Origin: Kingdonia uniflora
Lineage: Eukaryota > Streptophyta > Magnoliopsida > Ranunculales > Circaeasteraceae
Direction: 5' to 3'
Length of the DNA: 64,000 bases
Assembly: GCA_014058105.1 (NCBI GenBank)
Contig: JACGCM010001655.1
Location: 2,790,001-2,854,000 of the forward strand
Shown: positions 14,001 through 26,000 of the stretch, piece by piece
Layout of the letters: each line of letters starts with the position of its first letter
How positions within the stretch are numbered: position 1 is the stretch's first letter
The notes under the pieces: model-generated
Told to the model about the DNA's origin: nothing
Databases searched by the model: none
Seen by the model: only the letters and a program-made list of their open reading frames with translations
Translations under genes and position numbers: made by a program

Positions 14001-17000
14001 GTTGCAAAGCGAAAGGAAAGCTCTGTGGGGCAATCCTTGATTGTGGGTCCACAGAGAACTTAGTGGCCAAGGAGCTGGTAGAGAAACTAAAGCTAGAGAC
14101 TTTCCCAAGCACGAAATCGTTTGATCTCACCTGGCTTTCTCCAGGGCAAGGAAAGTGTTCTGTAGACGAGTGCGTGTTGACCTTCACGATGGATAACACT
14201 TACGAGGATACAAATCCACGCTTCGGTTGTTGATATGGACATTTGCCATATCATACTTGGGAGGCCTTGGATGTTCGATAGGAAAATTTGCTATGATGGG
14301 GAGACAAATACCTTTAGCTTCCAATGGGGAACTGGGAGAGTTGTCCTTAAGCCGATGCCTCCTTCGACACTTATTGCAGCTGTACGACGCGAACGTCCCA
14401 GTTTCATTGTCAATGCTCGGCTCACGGTAAGGCTTATGCTCTTGTCAGTACGTATTCTTCACCCCCTACACCTGTCCCTTCTTGTTTACAGTCAACTATT
14501 GCAGAGCTCAGTGATGTATGTGAGGAACCTCCGGACAATGGATTACCTCCCCTACGTGATATACAGCATGTTATTGCCTTCGTTCCGGATCCCCACTCCC
14601 AAACTTACCTCACTACCGGATGGTACCTGCAGAGCACGCAGAGTTACAGCTTCAGGTTTATAAGTTATGCGACAAGGGCTTAGTTACAGAGAGTATGTCA
14701 CCATGTGCAGTGTCAATCCTTCTGACTCCTAAGAAGGATGGGAGCTGGCGAGAGTGTGTTCATAACGGTTAAGTACCGTTTCACGATCCCGCGGCTAGAA
14801 GATATGATTGACAGCCTGCACGGGGCCCGAGTGTTCTTTAAACTCGACCTCCGCAGTGGGTACTACCAGATTCGTATGAGGTCAGGCGATGAATGGAAGA
14901 CGGCACTCAAGACAAATGATGGTCTATTTGAGTGGATGGTCATGCCTTTCGGCCTATCAAATGCCCCGTCGACGTTTATGAGGTTGATGACAGAGGCATT
15001 GCGCAAGTACATCAACAAGTTTGTTGTGTACTTCGATGATATTCTGATCTACAGTAAGACAGAGGAAGAGCACTTAGAGCACATCACCACTATTCTTGGA
15101 GTCCTTCGAGACAGCAAGCTATTCAAGCTATTCTTTCAGCTGAAGAAGTGTTCTTTTGTGGTTGACTCAGTATAGTTTTTGGGATTTGTGGTGTCAGCTG
15201 ACGGTATACGGGTTGACGACAACAAAGTTCAAGCTATCAGGGATTGGTCGGTTCCTATATCGACCTCACAGAATCGGAGTTTCCATGAGTTAGCTACATT
15301 TTACAGGAGGTTTATTCAAGGTTTTATTATGATCATGGTACCATTGACTGATCTGATGAGAGACGTCTCATTCGTTTGGGGGCCAGAGGCAGCTGCGGCT
15401 TTTGCTACGATCAAGGATAGGTTGACGTCAGCTCCAGTTCTTGCGCTACCAAACTTTACACAGTTGTTCCATGTACACACAGATGCGTGCAAGACTGGTA
15501 TTGGGGCAGTTCTTTCCCAAGGGGGGAAGCCAGTTGCGTATTTCGCTTAGAAGTTCCCGAATCCACAGTTGCGTTATTCCACTTATGATATTGAGCTTCT
15601 AGCAGTTGTCTGCTCACTAACTCATTGGAGGCACTATTTGGTTCACATGGAGTTTGTTCTCCACACAGATCATGATGCGTTACGCTATATGCACAGTTAG
15701 CAGCGGATCACTTCTGAGAGATAGACGAAGTGGTTTAATTTTCTCCAAAACTATACTTTCAGTACTCAGCATGTCAAAGGGAAGGAAAACACGGTCGCAT
15801 ATGGTTGAGTAGGAACAAGGAGGTTCTGGTTACTCTCCGAACTTTGTTAATGGCTCCAATCCATGCCTGCTACTACAGATTCAAGTTATACCAAATAGTT
15901 ACGAACTGACAAAACCTTAGTCAGTATTCTCTCTGCCACCTTGTCCTTACCAATACTTTCTTCTATCATTGATTACCAGACTTCTGCTGCTATGGGGTCT
16001 CGTCTTCAAGAGCACTTCTCCCAAAAATCCGTGGCCAACTCTTCCCAGATCCGCAGGAACTTTCAAGAGATATCTCGAAGTGCTCGTACTATTTCGGAGT
16101 ACCTTCAAGAAGCCAAGACTTATGTCGATGCCTTGGCCGCTATTGGAGAGCCGGTCTCCAACACCGACTTGGTTAATAATGTCCTTCATAGCTTTGGCAC
16201 TGAGTTTGATATGCTGGTTACTGCCCTTGAGAGCCTTGACACTCTACTTCAGTTTTTGTCATTCCGATCTCACTTACTCACCTATGAGTCTCGTCATCGT
16301 ACACCCCCTCCCTCGGGGACCTCAGGCCTCTTCCCAGTCCTCTAACCCCCTTGTTCACGTTACAACTCCCAGAACAAGGGTAAGAAGAACTATAAGGCTC
16401 CTAACCAGTTTCACTCAGATACACGTGGTCTCCTTGGAGCTTCTCCTACTATATCTCCTGCCAGCTTTGCCATGGCATTGGGCATTGTCTCCCACATGCC
16501 CTATGCTACCTCACTTTGTTGGACCTTAGGTCCTTGGCTCCATGCACTCTTCCTTTGCTGGTTTACAAATTGCCCCTCCATTACAACAACAAGCTTATTT
16601 CTCAGGAACGCATGCCGTATGATCATGCATGGTACCCAGATAAAAGGGCCTCTACCCACATGAAAGGCAATCCGGCTCTACTTCAGCAGCGCATGCCGTA
16701 CACTGGACCTTAGTCAGTACTTCTTGGCAACGGTGATTAACTTTTTATTACTTCCACGGGTAACATGGCACTTCCTATTGGTTATTCTCAGTTTTGCCTT
16801 AATAATGTCTGTGTCATTCCTTCTATGCGTAAAAATTAATTGTATATTGCTCAATTTTGTCGTGACAATAATGTTTTATGTGCCTTTGATTCTCTTCACT
16901 TTTACATCTTTGATTTGTCTAATGGTTGCCTCCTTTTTCAGGGCCAATGTAGAGATGGTCTCTTCAAACTACCTTCCGTTCCCACTCGTCTCCAGGCTCT

Positions 17001-20000
17001 CCGCGCTTTTCATCAGTTGTCGTCCTTATGACACAGTAGGTTAGGTCACCTCTCAAGCAAAGTTATGTCCTTCTTGGGATCGAATAAATTATTGTTATCT
17101 GAGTTTAAGTTTAAACAGTCTTTTTGTAAAGGTTGTGCTTTGGGAAAATCCACACACCTTCAATTTAAATTTTCCAATGAAATAAGTATTGTTTCTCCTT
17201 TTACTCTTGTGCACTCTAGTGTTTGGCAATTTCTTATTGTTGCACCTTCTGGCTTCAAATACTATGTCTTATTTACTAATAATTTTACACGTTTTGACTG
17301 GCTATTTATGAAACAAAAATCTGAAGTCTTTGGTCATTTTGAAAAAAATTCTTGCATATATCAAAGCACAATCTTCCTCAGTCCTTCAGATATTCCAAAG
17401 TGATGGTGGTCGAGAATATGACAATGGCCCTTTCAAGAAACTTTGCTCATCGCTTGGTATTCATCATCGATTTTCTTGCCCTCACATGCCTGAACATAAT
17501 GGCTTGGCAGAACATAAACATCGTCATATTGCTGATATGGCCCGTACTCTCCTCCTCACCAGTCATGTTCCTTTGAGTCACTTGGTTGATGCAGTCTCCA
17601 CTGCGGTTTATCTCATCAATCGTATCCCTTCTAATCTTCACTGATCCTCGCCACATTCCCATCTTTATGGGAAGTTTCCCTCTTACTCTGAGCTACGTGT
17701 CTTTGGTTGTGCATGTTACCCACACTTAGTAGCTTATATGACTAACAAGCTTTTGCCTCGAACTATTGAGTATGTTTTTCTAGATTACAGCATGCAACAT
17801 AAGGGGTACAAGTGCCTTGACCGTTCTACTGGCAGAGTTTATATCTTTCGGCATGTCCGATTTGATAAGAAAAATTTTCCATTTTAGTCGCAGACATCAG
17901 GTTCCACTACTGCTCTTACAGATTGGGCTCTGGTTCCAGTGTTCTCTCCAGCTCCGAAGCAACCCCCCAGCAGAATTCTATCAGTTATCTTGACATTGCT
18001 CCCCTTGAAGTGGTAGTTACTACTACTGAGCCCCTTCCTACTGCCTCAGCTCGACCATTACTTCAATATTAGTGCAGACGTTCTCAGGTCATTGTTCCTC
18101 CTCCGATTACTGATCCAGGTCCTTCTCAACCTCCACCTGCTACTACAAATGGGTATTCTTCGGATCCAGGGTCTGCACCCTCCCATACCATACATCCTTT
18201 GGTTACTTACAACAAGGATGGTACTCCCAGACTTATGGCTCCCATTGATAGCATAGTTCGATATCCTCTATCTCGTGCTTTCACTACTCAGCTTACCTCC
18301 TCCACTAAGGAACCCACGTGTTATACATAGGCCGTTCGGTTTCTATGACAGAGGAGTTTAATGCTCTTCTCAAGAACAAGATGGACTTTTGTCCCTCCTA
18401 CCCGAGGTCAACATATTGTTGGTTGCAAATGAGTTTCAAGCTGAAACAAAAAAAAATCGATGGATCTATCGAGCGGTACAAGGCTCGGTAAGTGGCTAAG
18501 GGTTTTCATCAACAACATGGTCTTGACTATGATGAGACGTTCAGCCCAGTCGTAAAACCCACTACTATATGGACAATTTTGAGCCTTGCAGTATCATATA
18601 GTTGGTCCTTACGGCAGTTGGATGTCAAGAATGCCTTTCTCCACGGTTATCTTGACGTTACAGTCTTCATGAGTCAACCACCTGGTTTTTCGGACCTTGC
18701 TCATTCTGATCATGTGTGTTGACTTCACAAATCCATTTATGGTCTTAAGCAGGCACCTCGGGCTTGGTTTCAACGACTGAGCACTTTTCTTCAACAATAT
18801 GGTTTTCTTCAGAGCCGTGCAGATCCGTTTATGTTTGTCTTTCGCCGCTCATCAGAGATCATGGTTTTACTATTGTACGTTGATGACATTGTTCTAACAG
18901 GAAATGCTCCATCCTTGTTTTCATCTTTCATTTCTCGCCTTGGCACTGAATTTGAGATTAAGGATCTTGGCTCTCTATCATATTTCTTGGGTATTGAGAT
19001 CACTTCTACTCCTACTGGTCTTCATCTATCGCAGACCAAGTACATTGCTGATCTACTTCAGCGTAGCTCAATGACTGAGTGTAAACCTTGCGGCACCTCT
19101 ATTTGTGCCAAGTCTTAGCTCTCTACCTAGATTGGTGATCTCTAACCTGATTCCACTGAGTACCGTCAACTTGTTGGTTCTCTTAGTACTTAGCATTCAA
19201 CCGTCCTGATATTTCTTATGTCGTTCATCATGTGGCCCAGTTTATGAGTGCTCCGCGTACCCTCCATATGACTGCAGTCAGGCGTATTCTTCAGTATCTC
19301 AAGGTTTCTTTGGATTTTGGATTGCTAGTTCGTCGTTCTCTTGTTCCCTTTGCCATCCGGGCTTACTCCGATGCTGATTGGGCGGGGTATCCTGACTCTC
19401 ATCGCTCTACCTCGGGTTTTTGTGTCTTTGTAGGTTCTACAATGGTTTCCTGAAGCACCGAGAAGCAACCTACTGTCTCGCAGTCCAGTGTTGAGGCTGA
19501 GTATTGATCTTTTGCCCATGTGTGTGTTGAAACTACATGGGTGTCTTATCTACTGTGTGAGCTCCAACTTTTGGTTTCAGGTCCCATCACTCTTCTCTGT
19601 GACAATCTCAGTGTCACTTGCATGGCTTCCAACCCAGTGTTTCATGGTCGAACCAGACATTGAGTTGGATTATCACTTTATTCGTGAGCGGCTCTGTGCT
19701 AGGACTCACCGAATCCAATTTGTTCCTTCTCACGATTAGCTTGCTGATATATTTACTAAAGGGTTGCACAAGTCTCCTTTTTAACTTTTGCGCTCTAACC
19801 TCGTCTCTCCAGGAATGTCGAGCTTGCGGGGGAGTGTTAGTCCACCCCTTTAGTGTTATACAACAGTTGTGCATTTGCACTGTATACCAGCTATATATAC
19901 AGCTGAAATCCTACTGTATTTATGTTGTATATACAGCTGTATTTCTTCTGTATTTCTGATGTATTACTTAGTTGTATCTGCACGGTATCTATGATGTATT

Positions 20001-23000
20001 AGTGTCAGTCCCTTGTATAAATACAGGGCTTTGCCTAAGGTAATATATCAAATAAACATTCTCTACACACCCTTACACATTCCTGAGGCCCTATGGCGAG
20101 ACGTTTATTTGGATTTTGTGACAGGGTTACCGGTGACAGCAGATGGTCTTAATTCAGTTCTTGTTCTTGTCGTAGTCGACAGGTTCTCCAAGATGGCACA
20201 TTTCATTCCGTGTTCTCGGACTAATGATGCCTCTCATGTTGCATACTTGTACTTTCAAGAGATTGCTCGTTTACATGGTATTCCCCGGTCAATTACGTCG
20301 GATATGGACGTCCGATTCACGGGTCATTTTTGGAGGTCATTTTTGAAGGTCATTGTGGGGATATCTCTGTTGCAAGTTACAATTTTTCACAACATTTCAC
20401 CCTCAGACGGATGGGCAAACTGAGGTAGTTAACAGGAGCTTGGATAACCTGTTACGAGCAACGATTAGGGATAGTCCGGAGGATTGGGTGTTCGCCCTTA
20501 CTCAAGCAGAGTTCGCTTTTAACAATTCTATCAACAGATCGACGAGATTGGGGTCCCAGTTTCATCCTTTACTGTAGAATTTGCTATTTCGATCCAGCCT
20601 ATCCATGAGAGTGTACGTACACGTTTAGCAGAGACTTATACTTTCTATAAGACACAAATAGATACACACCGTCGACATGTCAGTTTTCAGCGAGGAGATT
20701 TGGTTGTTGTATATTGGGAAGGAGCATCGTTCCGGCGTGGGTTCCAAATTATCCCTACGGCGAACGGGTCATTTTCATATAATCCAGCGAATTGGGGAGA
20801 ACGCTTACGAACTTCACCTCCCACGGCATATGCGACGCTCTCACGTGGCTAATGTGAGTCTCCTTTCTCCTTTTGTTGGAGATCATGTGTCGCCTATTAC
20901 TTTACCGATCCCTCTTCCACAGCAACACGAGTTAGACCGTATTGACACTGTCTTAAAGAGGAGTACAATGAGACGCCAAAGAGAGGTGTCTATCATATGT
21001 ATAAGGTGCATTGGTTGGGTAAGCCAGAATTCATGGATTTCAGAGGCGTATTTTCAGCTGAGGGATCCGATTTTATTTTCCGAGTACACCGACCGGTTGA
21101 CTTCGTGGTAGAACTCTTCCAAAGAGGGAAGGTTTGATGTAGCACATCCCTAGATGGGTCATTTCCCACAGTAGTTGGTCCCTCTCTCCTTAGTTCTATA
21201 AAGAGGGGCTTTCTTTTATTTTTGAAGAATTAGTTTTTGTTTTAGAGAAGTTATAGTAAAGTAAAATTAGGGTTCCTCAAGAACCTAATTTCTTCCCTCA
21301 ATTGAATGTAATTAGTATTCTTCGTAATTATCTTGCTTCCGCATAATCAGTTTACACTAGAATGTCTATGAACAACATCTTTGTGCCAAACTATTTTTCC
21401 TAATTAAAAGAGTATTAGAGGTTAAAGTCTATATAGATTTAGTGTTGAAGCTCATATTAGAGGTTAAATTCCATATCATTCTGTCTAGCTCAAGTGCATC
21501 TTGTTTAGGGCCCTCTACTGTATTCTTGCAAACACTTCTTAATTCCTCTTATCTGATCCTACCATGTGGGAGTATCCATTCACTATCTCCAGAAATCAAC
21601 CCTTTCACTTTGGAGTTATTCAAATAGCATGAGAGCACAACAGCACTGCTACTCAACACTAAATTCATGACACCACCCTGCATCCATGGATTTTGCCAAA
21701 TAAATGTACTTTCACTATTGCCCCTACTAATAATTTTCAATCTTGCAGTATTTAAGGGAATTTTTTACTTTCTTTAGTAGTGACCTCCAAGCCCATGAGC
21801 AATCAGAAGGATTTTCCACTGTCCAAAAGCTTCTCTCTCTTGAGTAGTTTGATTTAATCCATCTAGATCAAGGGAACACCTAGATGACTTGTAATAGTGA
21901 TATTGATCTTAATTTCCACATTCCATACACGTGATATTGTAGCACAATTACTTGTAAGAGTGTTGTTGTGCTTGTTTACATTACCGGCAGTCCAAGGAAA
22001 ACATTCTTAAGTTTTCCTTCATTTACAATGACAACATATCCATTTTAGTACCAGACAATATATGCCAATCAAAATATTCAGCTTGTAGCTTGTACCTAAG
22101 CTTATTGGTGTACTCAATATAATAGACGAGATGCCCATGCTGAATATACTTATCTATATAGCTTCACCCGGAACTGACACCTCAGGGTCACTTGCAGCGC
22201 TACGTTATGTTATTTTGAAGACACAATTAAATCCTTACAAACGACATTCACTGCTTATCAAAAAAGGACACCAAAACATAAGGAGAATCTCTAATCTTTC
22301 GTCATTTATTGACGGGGAAAGAGAAAAAAGAAAGATATCTCTTAGTTTTGAGGATGAGGAAGTGTACATCAAAAGAAAGAAAAGCATGGGCTATCTACAA
22401 ATAACTTCAAAAAAAATTAAAAATAATAATTAGGGAACTGAATGAGGTCGTCATGTGAAAATTCATACAATTGAAGAGCATATTGACAATATGAAAAAAT
22501 ATAATCTTAATAGGCCAGCTACGTAACTTGAAATAATAAGTAATTCTGTATTTGCCTTCATTTCTATAAAATTATCTCATTGTTAGACACAAGTTGTAAG
22601 AAAAGGTGAAGCAGATATAGTGTTGAATCTTACTCTGCGAGGAACTTAGAAATCAATAACCAAATACAAAACATGTAAGTTGACATCTAAACTACAAGTC
22701 TATAAGTAATACAGAATTAAATTACCTGAAATGTTACACCTTCTTCAGTAATGTCAGCCAAATGCAACAGTGAAACCTGGAAGATAAGGGAAATAGTCAA
22801 TTAAACGTTTGGTGGGAATACTTATAATCTCAAGATAAATAATGCAAGCATGTACGCATGAGACATTGATAATGCATTTTATAATCATGAAGCAAGATTG
22901 AGATACAGATAGATACTAGCATCTGGTCCAACAACAAAAGGGCATCTAACTGTGATTCTTTACACTCTGAATAAAAATTAAAAATGTTGACATGTATCCA

Positions 23001-26000
23001 GCCCCATTCTACAAACAATAAATTTTAGGAAAGCAATACCTTTGAAACAAAATCAAAATCTAAAGGGCTACAGTACTCACAGTAAACTACACTTTTTCTG
23101 ACACGATTGAAATCTTGTCACCATGACATGAGTTGAAAACAAAGTGAGATAGAACTCTTGGGTGATACAAGATTGGAAGTACTGCTTCCTTGCATTTAAC
23201 TCATGTCACAGGAAATATGAGCTCAATCATGTCCGAAAATGAACCCCAACAATCCATACAGCATGGTCCAGATGCATGTTTGTAGAGGCCAAAACAATGA
23301 AAGTATGCTCTTTATAAGGTTGCATCTAAGTTTTAGATGACAATCCCTTGTGATTATTTTAAAAGTGATTTTCTCACCCTTGTCTTTCCTCTCAAAGCAA
23401 AGCATGTCTTATGTTACATGGTTAGCCCAAATGGACAGGTGCCCCAGGCAGACACTCAGTTATGTAACCTTTTGTCGTGTCCCCGAACCCTAACCATGTT
23501 TATGACGTATCCTCTGAAAATTAGCACAAACATGTCTTACAATCACTAAGTAAGAGATTTTCTATGTAATGCTGGTTATCTCATAATACCGTAATTCCAA
23601 TAGATAATAACATCTACATAGAATGCTACCCGACCCAACAGCATCCCAGTTTTTATGTTTATAAATAATATATTATTACATCTATAAGTCCATATGTATA
23701 CTACTTCAAACTAACGTTGACAATCTACTCCCTTCTCCAAGTGTTTCTAGAATGAAGTTGAATATACCTAGTCCCACAAATAGCCATAACCGATCTAGGA
23801 ACCATCATGGTTTCATGCAGAAAACAATAGTCCAACATCAGTAAGGAGTCTAAGGAAGTACACGCTAAGAAACCAGGTCATAAAAATCAAAAGTCAACCA
23901 CATAAAGAGAATCCCCACTGAGAACAGATAACAATAATTTTTATGTAGAGTTGAGAATGAAGGCATATCAGAAAAGTACATAGGCAGTAACAACCAACCA
24001 TCTGAAAGCCACCGGAGTCTGTGAGCAATGCTCTCGGCCAATTCATAAATTTGTGAAGACCCCCAAGCTCATCAATCAATTCTGAACTAGGACGAAGTGC
24101 CAAATGGTACGTGTTTCCAAGTATTATTTGGCAGCCAATATCCTCAAGCTGGTTTGTTGTTAAACCTTTTATTGTGCCTGAAAGGAGAAACATGAAGAAT
24201 ATATATGGATGCTTACTCCTTCCTTTAATGCAGATAAGAAACGAATGTGGGTGGGTGGGTGGGGGGATGGGTGTGTTATTATTGAAGATTATTTTCAAAG
24301 ATATAAGTTCTAGGCCACAAAAAACTTATGCTCAAACCTTCATGAAGAGTGTGTATAAAAGAAAATATGAGACCCAGTGCGCTTGGACAGAGCTAAACTT
24401 AAGTTAAGGTGAAAAATGTCTCTAGTGAGAATAACAGCAACTAATTAAAGCACATGAACAAATGAGGCAAGGCTGTACTAGCTTTTCCTTGACAAAGTCT
24501 CGATGCTTTAATTGAGATAATAATTAACCGGGGTGTGTGAACTGCTGATGGTTGCATATTACACAATGCAGAGATATTAAAAGAAACAGAGAGGTCTATC
24601 TGTTGTAACAGCTTTCACAACCAAATCATCTTAAAGATGTCATATACATTGCGTGAAACTCTGCCTCGATATGAGTGAGCAGCCACATTTGGTTCTTGTT
24701 TCGCCATGTAACACGGCCCCCACCCAGATGTGGAGCGGCAATCTGTAGCGGATTCGGCCCAATCACAATCAGTCGAGTACTTGGTAAGTCCGTGGCCGAA
24801 ACACAAGTCCACTTCTCCAGGCATCCTTCAAGACAACAAAGAATGAGAAAAATGGCCTCATGATAAATGCACGTAGGGCATAAATCGATTGATTTACCAT
24901 GCAAAAGAAATAAGAAATAGTATCTTAAGGAATAGATGAATCAACTCCAGGACCAACCGTTGATAGTCTGAGACATGCATGAGAAACTCATCATGGGAGT
25001 ATCTAGCATCTGCATAATGAGTCCCCCGCCTACCAAATTCCCAAATAATGGTCAGCCTATTTAACCAAGATCACCAAAAAATGGCTAATCGGTCAAACAA
25101 AGCGCTTAAAGACTAGAGTATCACATGCAGCTCTTAAGATGAATTGATATTGTCAAACATCCGAGAGAAACTTGCCATCGACGTCTCCTTGCTTATGATT
25201 CTGCTCAATGGGAGTATGTGCTGGATGAGTTCCCAACCTACCAAGCTCCTAGGGAATGGTTAGCCAATTTAGCTAAGATATGTGACAAAGCACATGAAGA
25301 TTGGCGTGTATAACAATCTCTTAAGGTGATCACAGTTCCCCACATTACTCTACAAATTGATACCCGGTGGAAGTATTAAAGAGGAACCAGTATGAGACAT
25401 GTGTTGTAGACGTTGAGGGTATAATGATCATTGAAGAACACCCCCTAAAATAACTTGAGCTAAGATAGTAGCGGTATCCTAAAAGAAGGATACAGCCTTG
25501 AGATTAATCAGTTCCAAGATGGGGGATGATGACAGTTGTATCCTTTTTGAATGATAAAGTATCCCAAGAATTTATACACCAACAATTTGGGAACTGGTCT
25601 AAAACGACCCTGATTCAAAACCTGAATAACGCCTATGCAACCAAAAAATGGAAAGAAGGTTACAGAAAGAATTATAGAATACGGGTTTCCAAATTTATAG
25701 GACACTTGAGGGTGGGCGGTTGATAGAGTTGCAAACTGTCAGAATAATCTCCGACCAAAATATCTTCAGAACACTGATACCGATACAAATGTATTGAGCA
25801 AGTTCTAATGCATGTTGCCGTTTACTCTACTCTATCAATTTACTGATATTGTAGCATATAATGCTAGATGTTGTATTTCATGTTCATCAAAACCGTTTTG
25901 CCCTAAATTATTATTTTACCATTGCATCAAATTTGTGTACCATCAAAATGAACTTCTTGAAGATAGACTAGACCTCCTCTTTATGTTTCATAGACCTCCT

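Larger units (their letters stand above)
12975..21359 (+). mobile_element. Ty3/gypsy LTR retrotransposon, decayed and interrupted
   Basis: An 8.4-kb element bounded by 226- and 225-bp LTRs and a perfect 5-bp target duplication (GAATG at 12,970-12,974 and 21,360-21,364). The order is gag remnant, protease, RT, RNase H, a Ty1/copia segment, integrase. RT before integrase is the gypsy order. The LTRs differ at roughly 17 sites by eye (about 8 %), so the insertion is old. The stretch between RNase H and the integrase core, where the H2C2 zinc finger should be, is absent, replaced by the copia segment. It lies in TGT intron 4, opposite to the gene. Confidence 0.93.

Noticed and set aside
15969..16529. 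A 186-codon plus-strand frame
   Set aside because: It overlaps the copia gag in another frame. The gag frame at 15,941-16,345 has the family motifs and this one is Leu/Pro-rich noise.
22131..22433. A 100-codon plus-strand frame in TGT intron 4
   Set aside because: Lys-rich, with no recognisable domain or splice context; probably chance.
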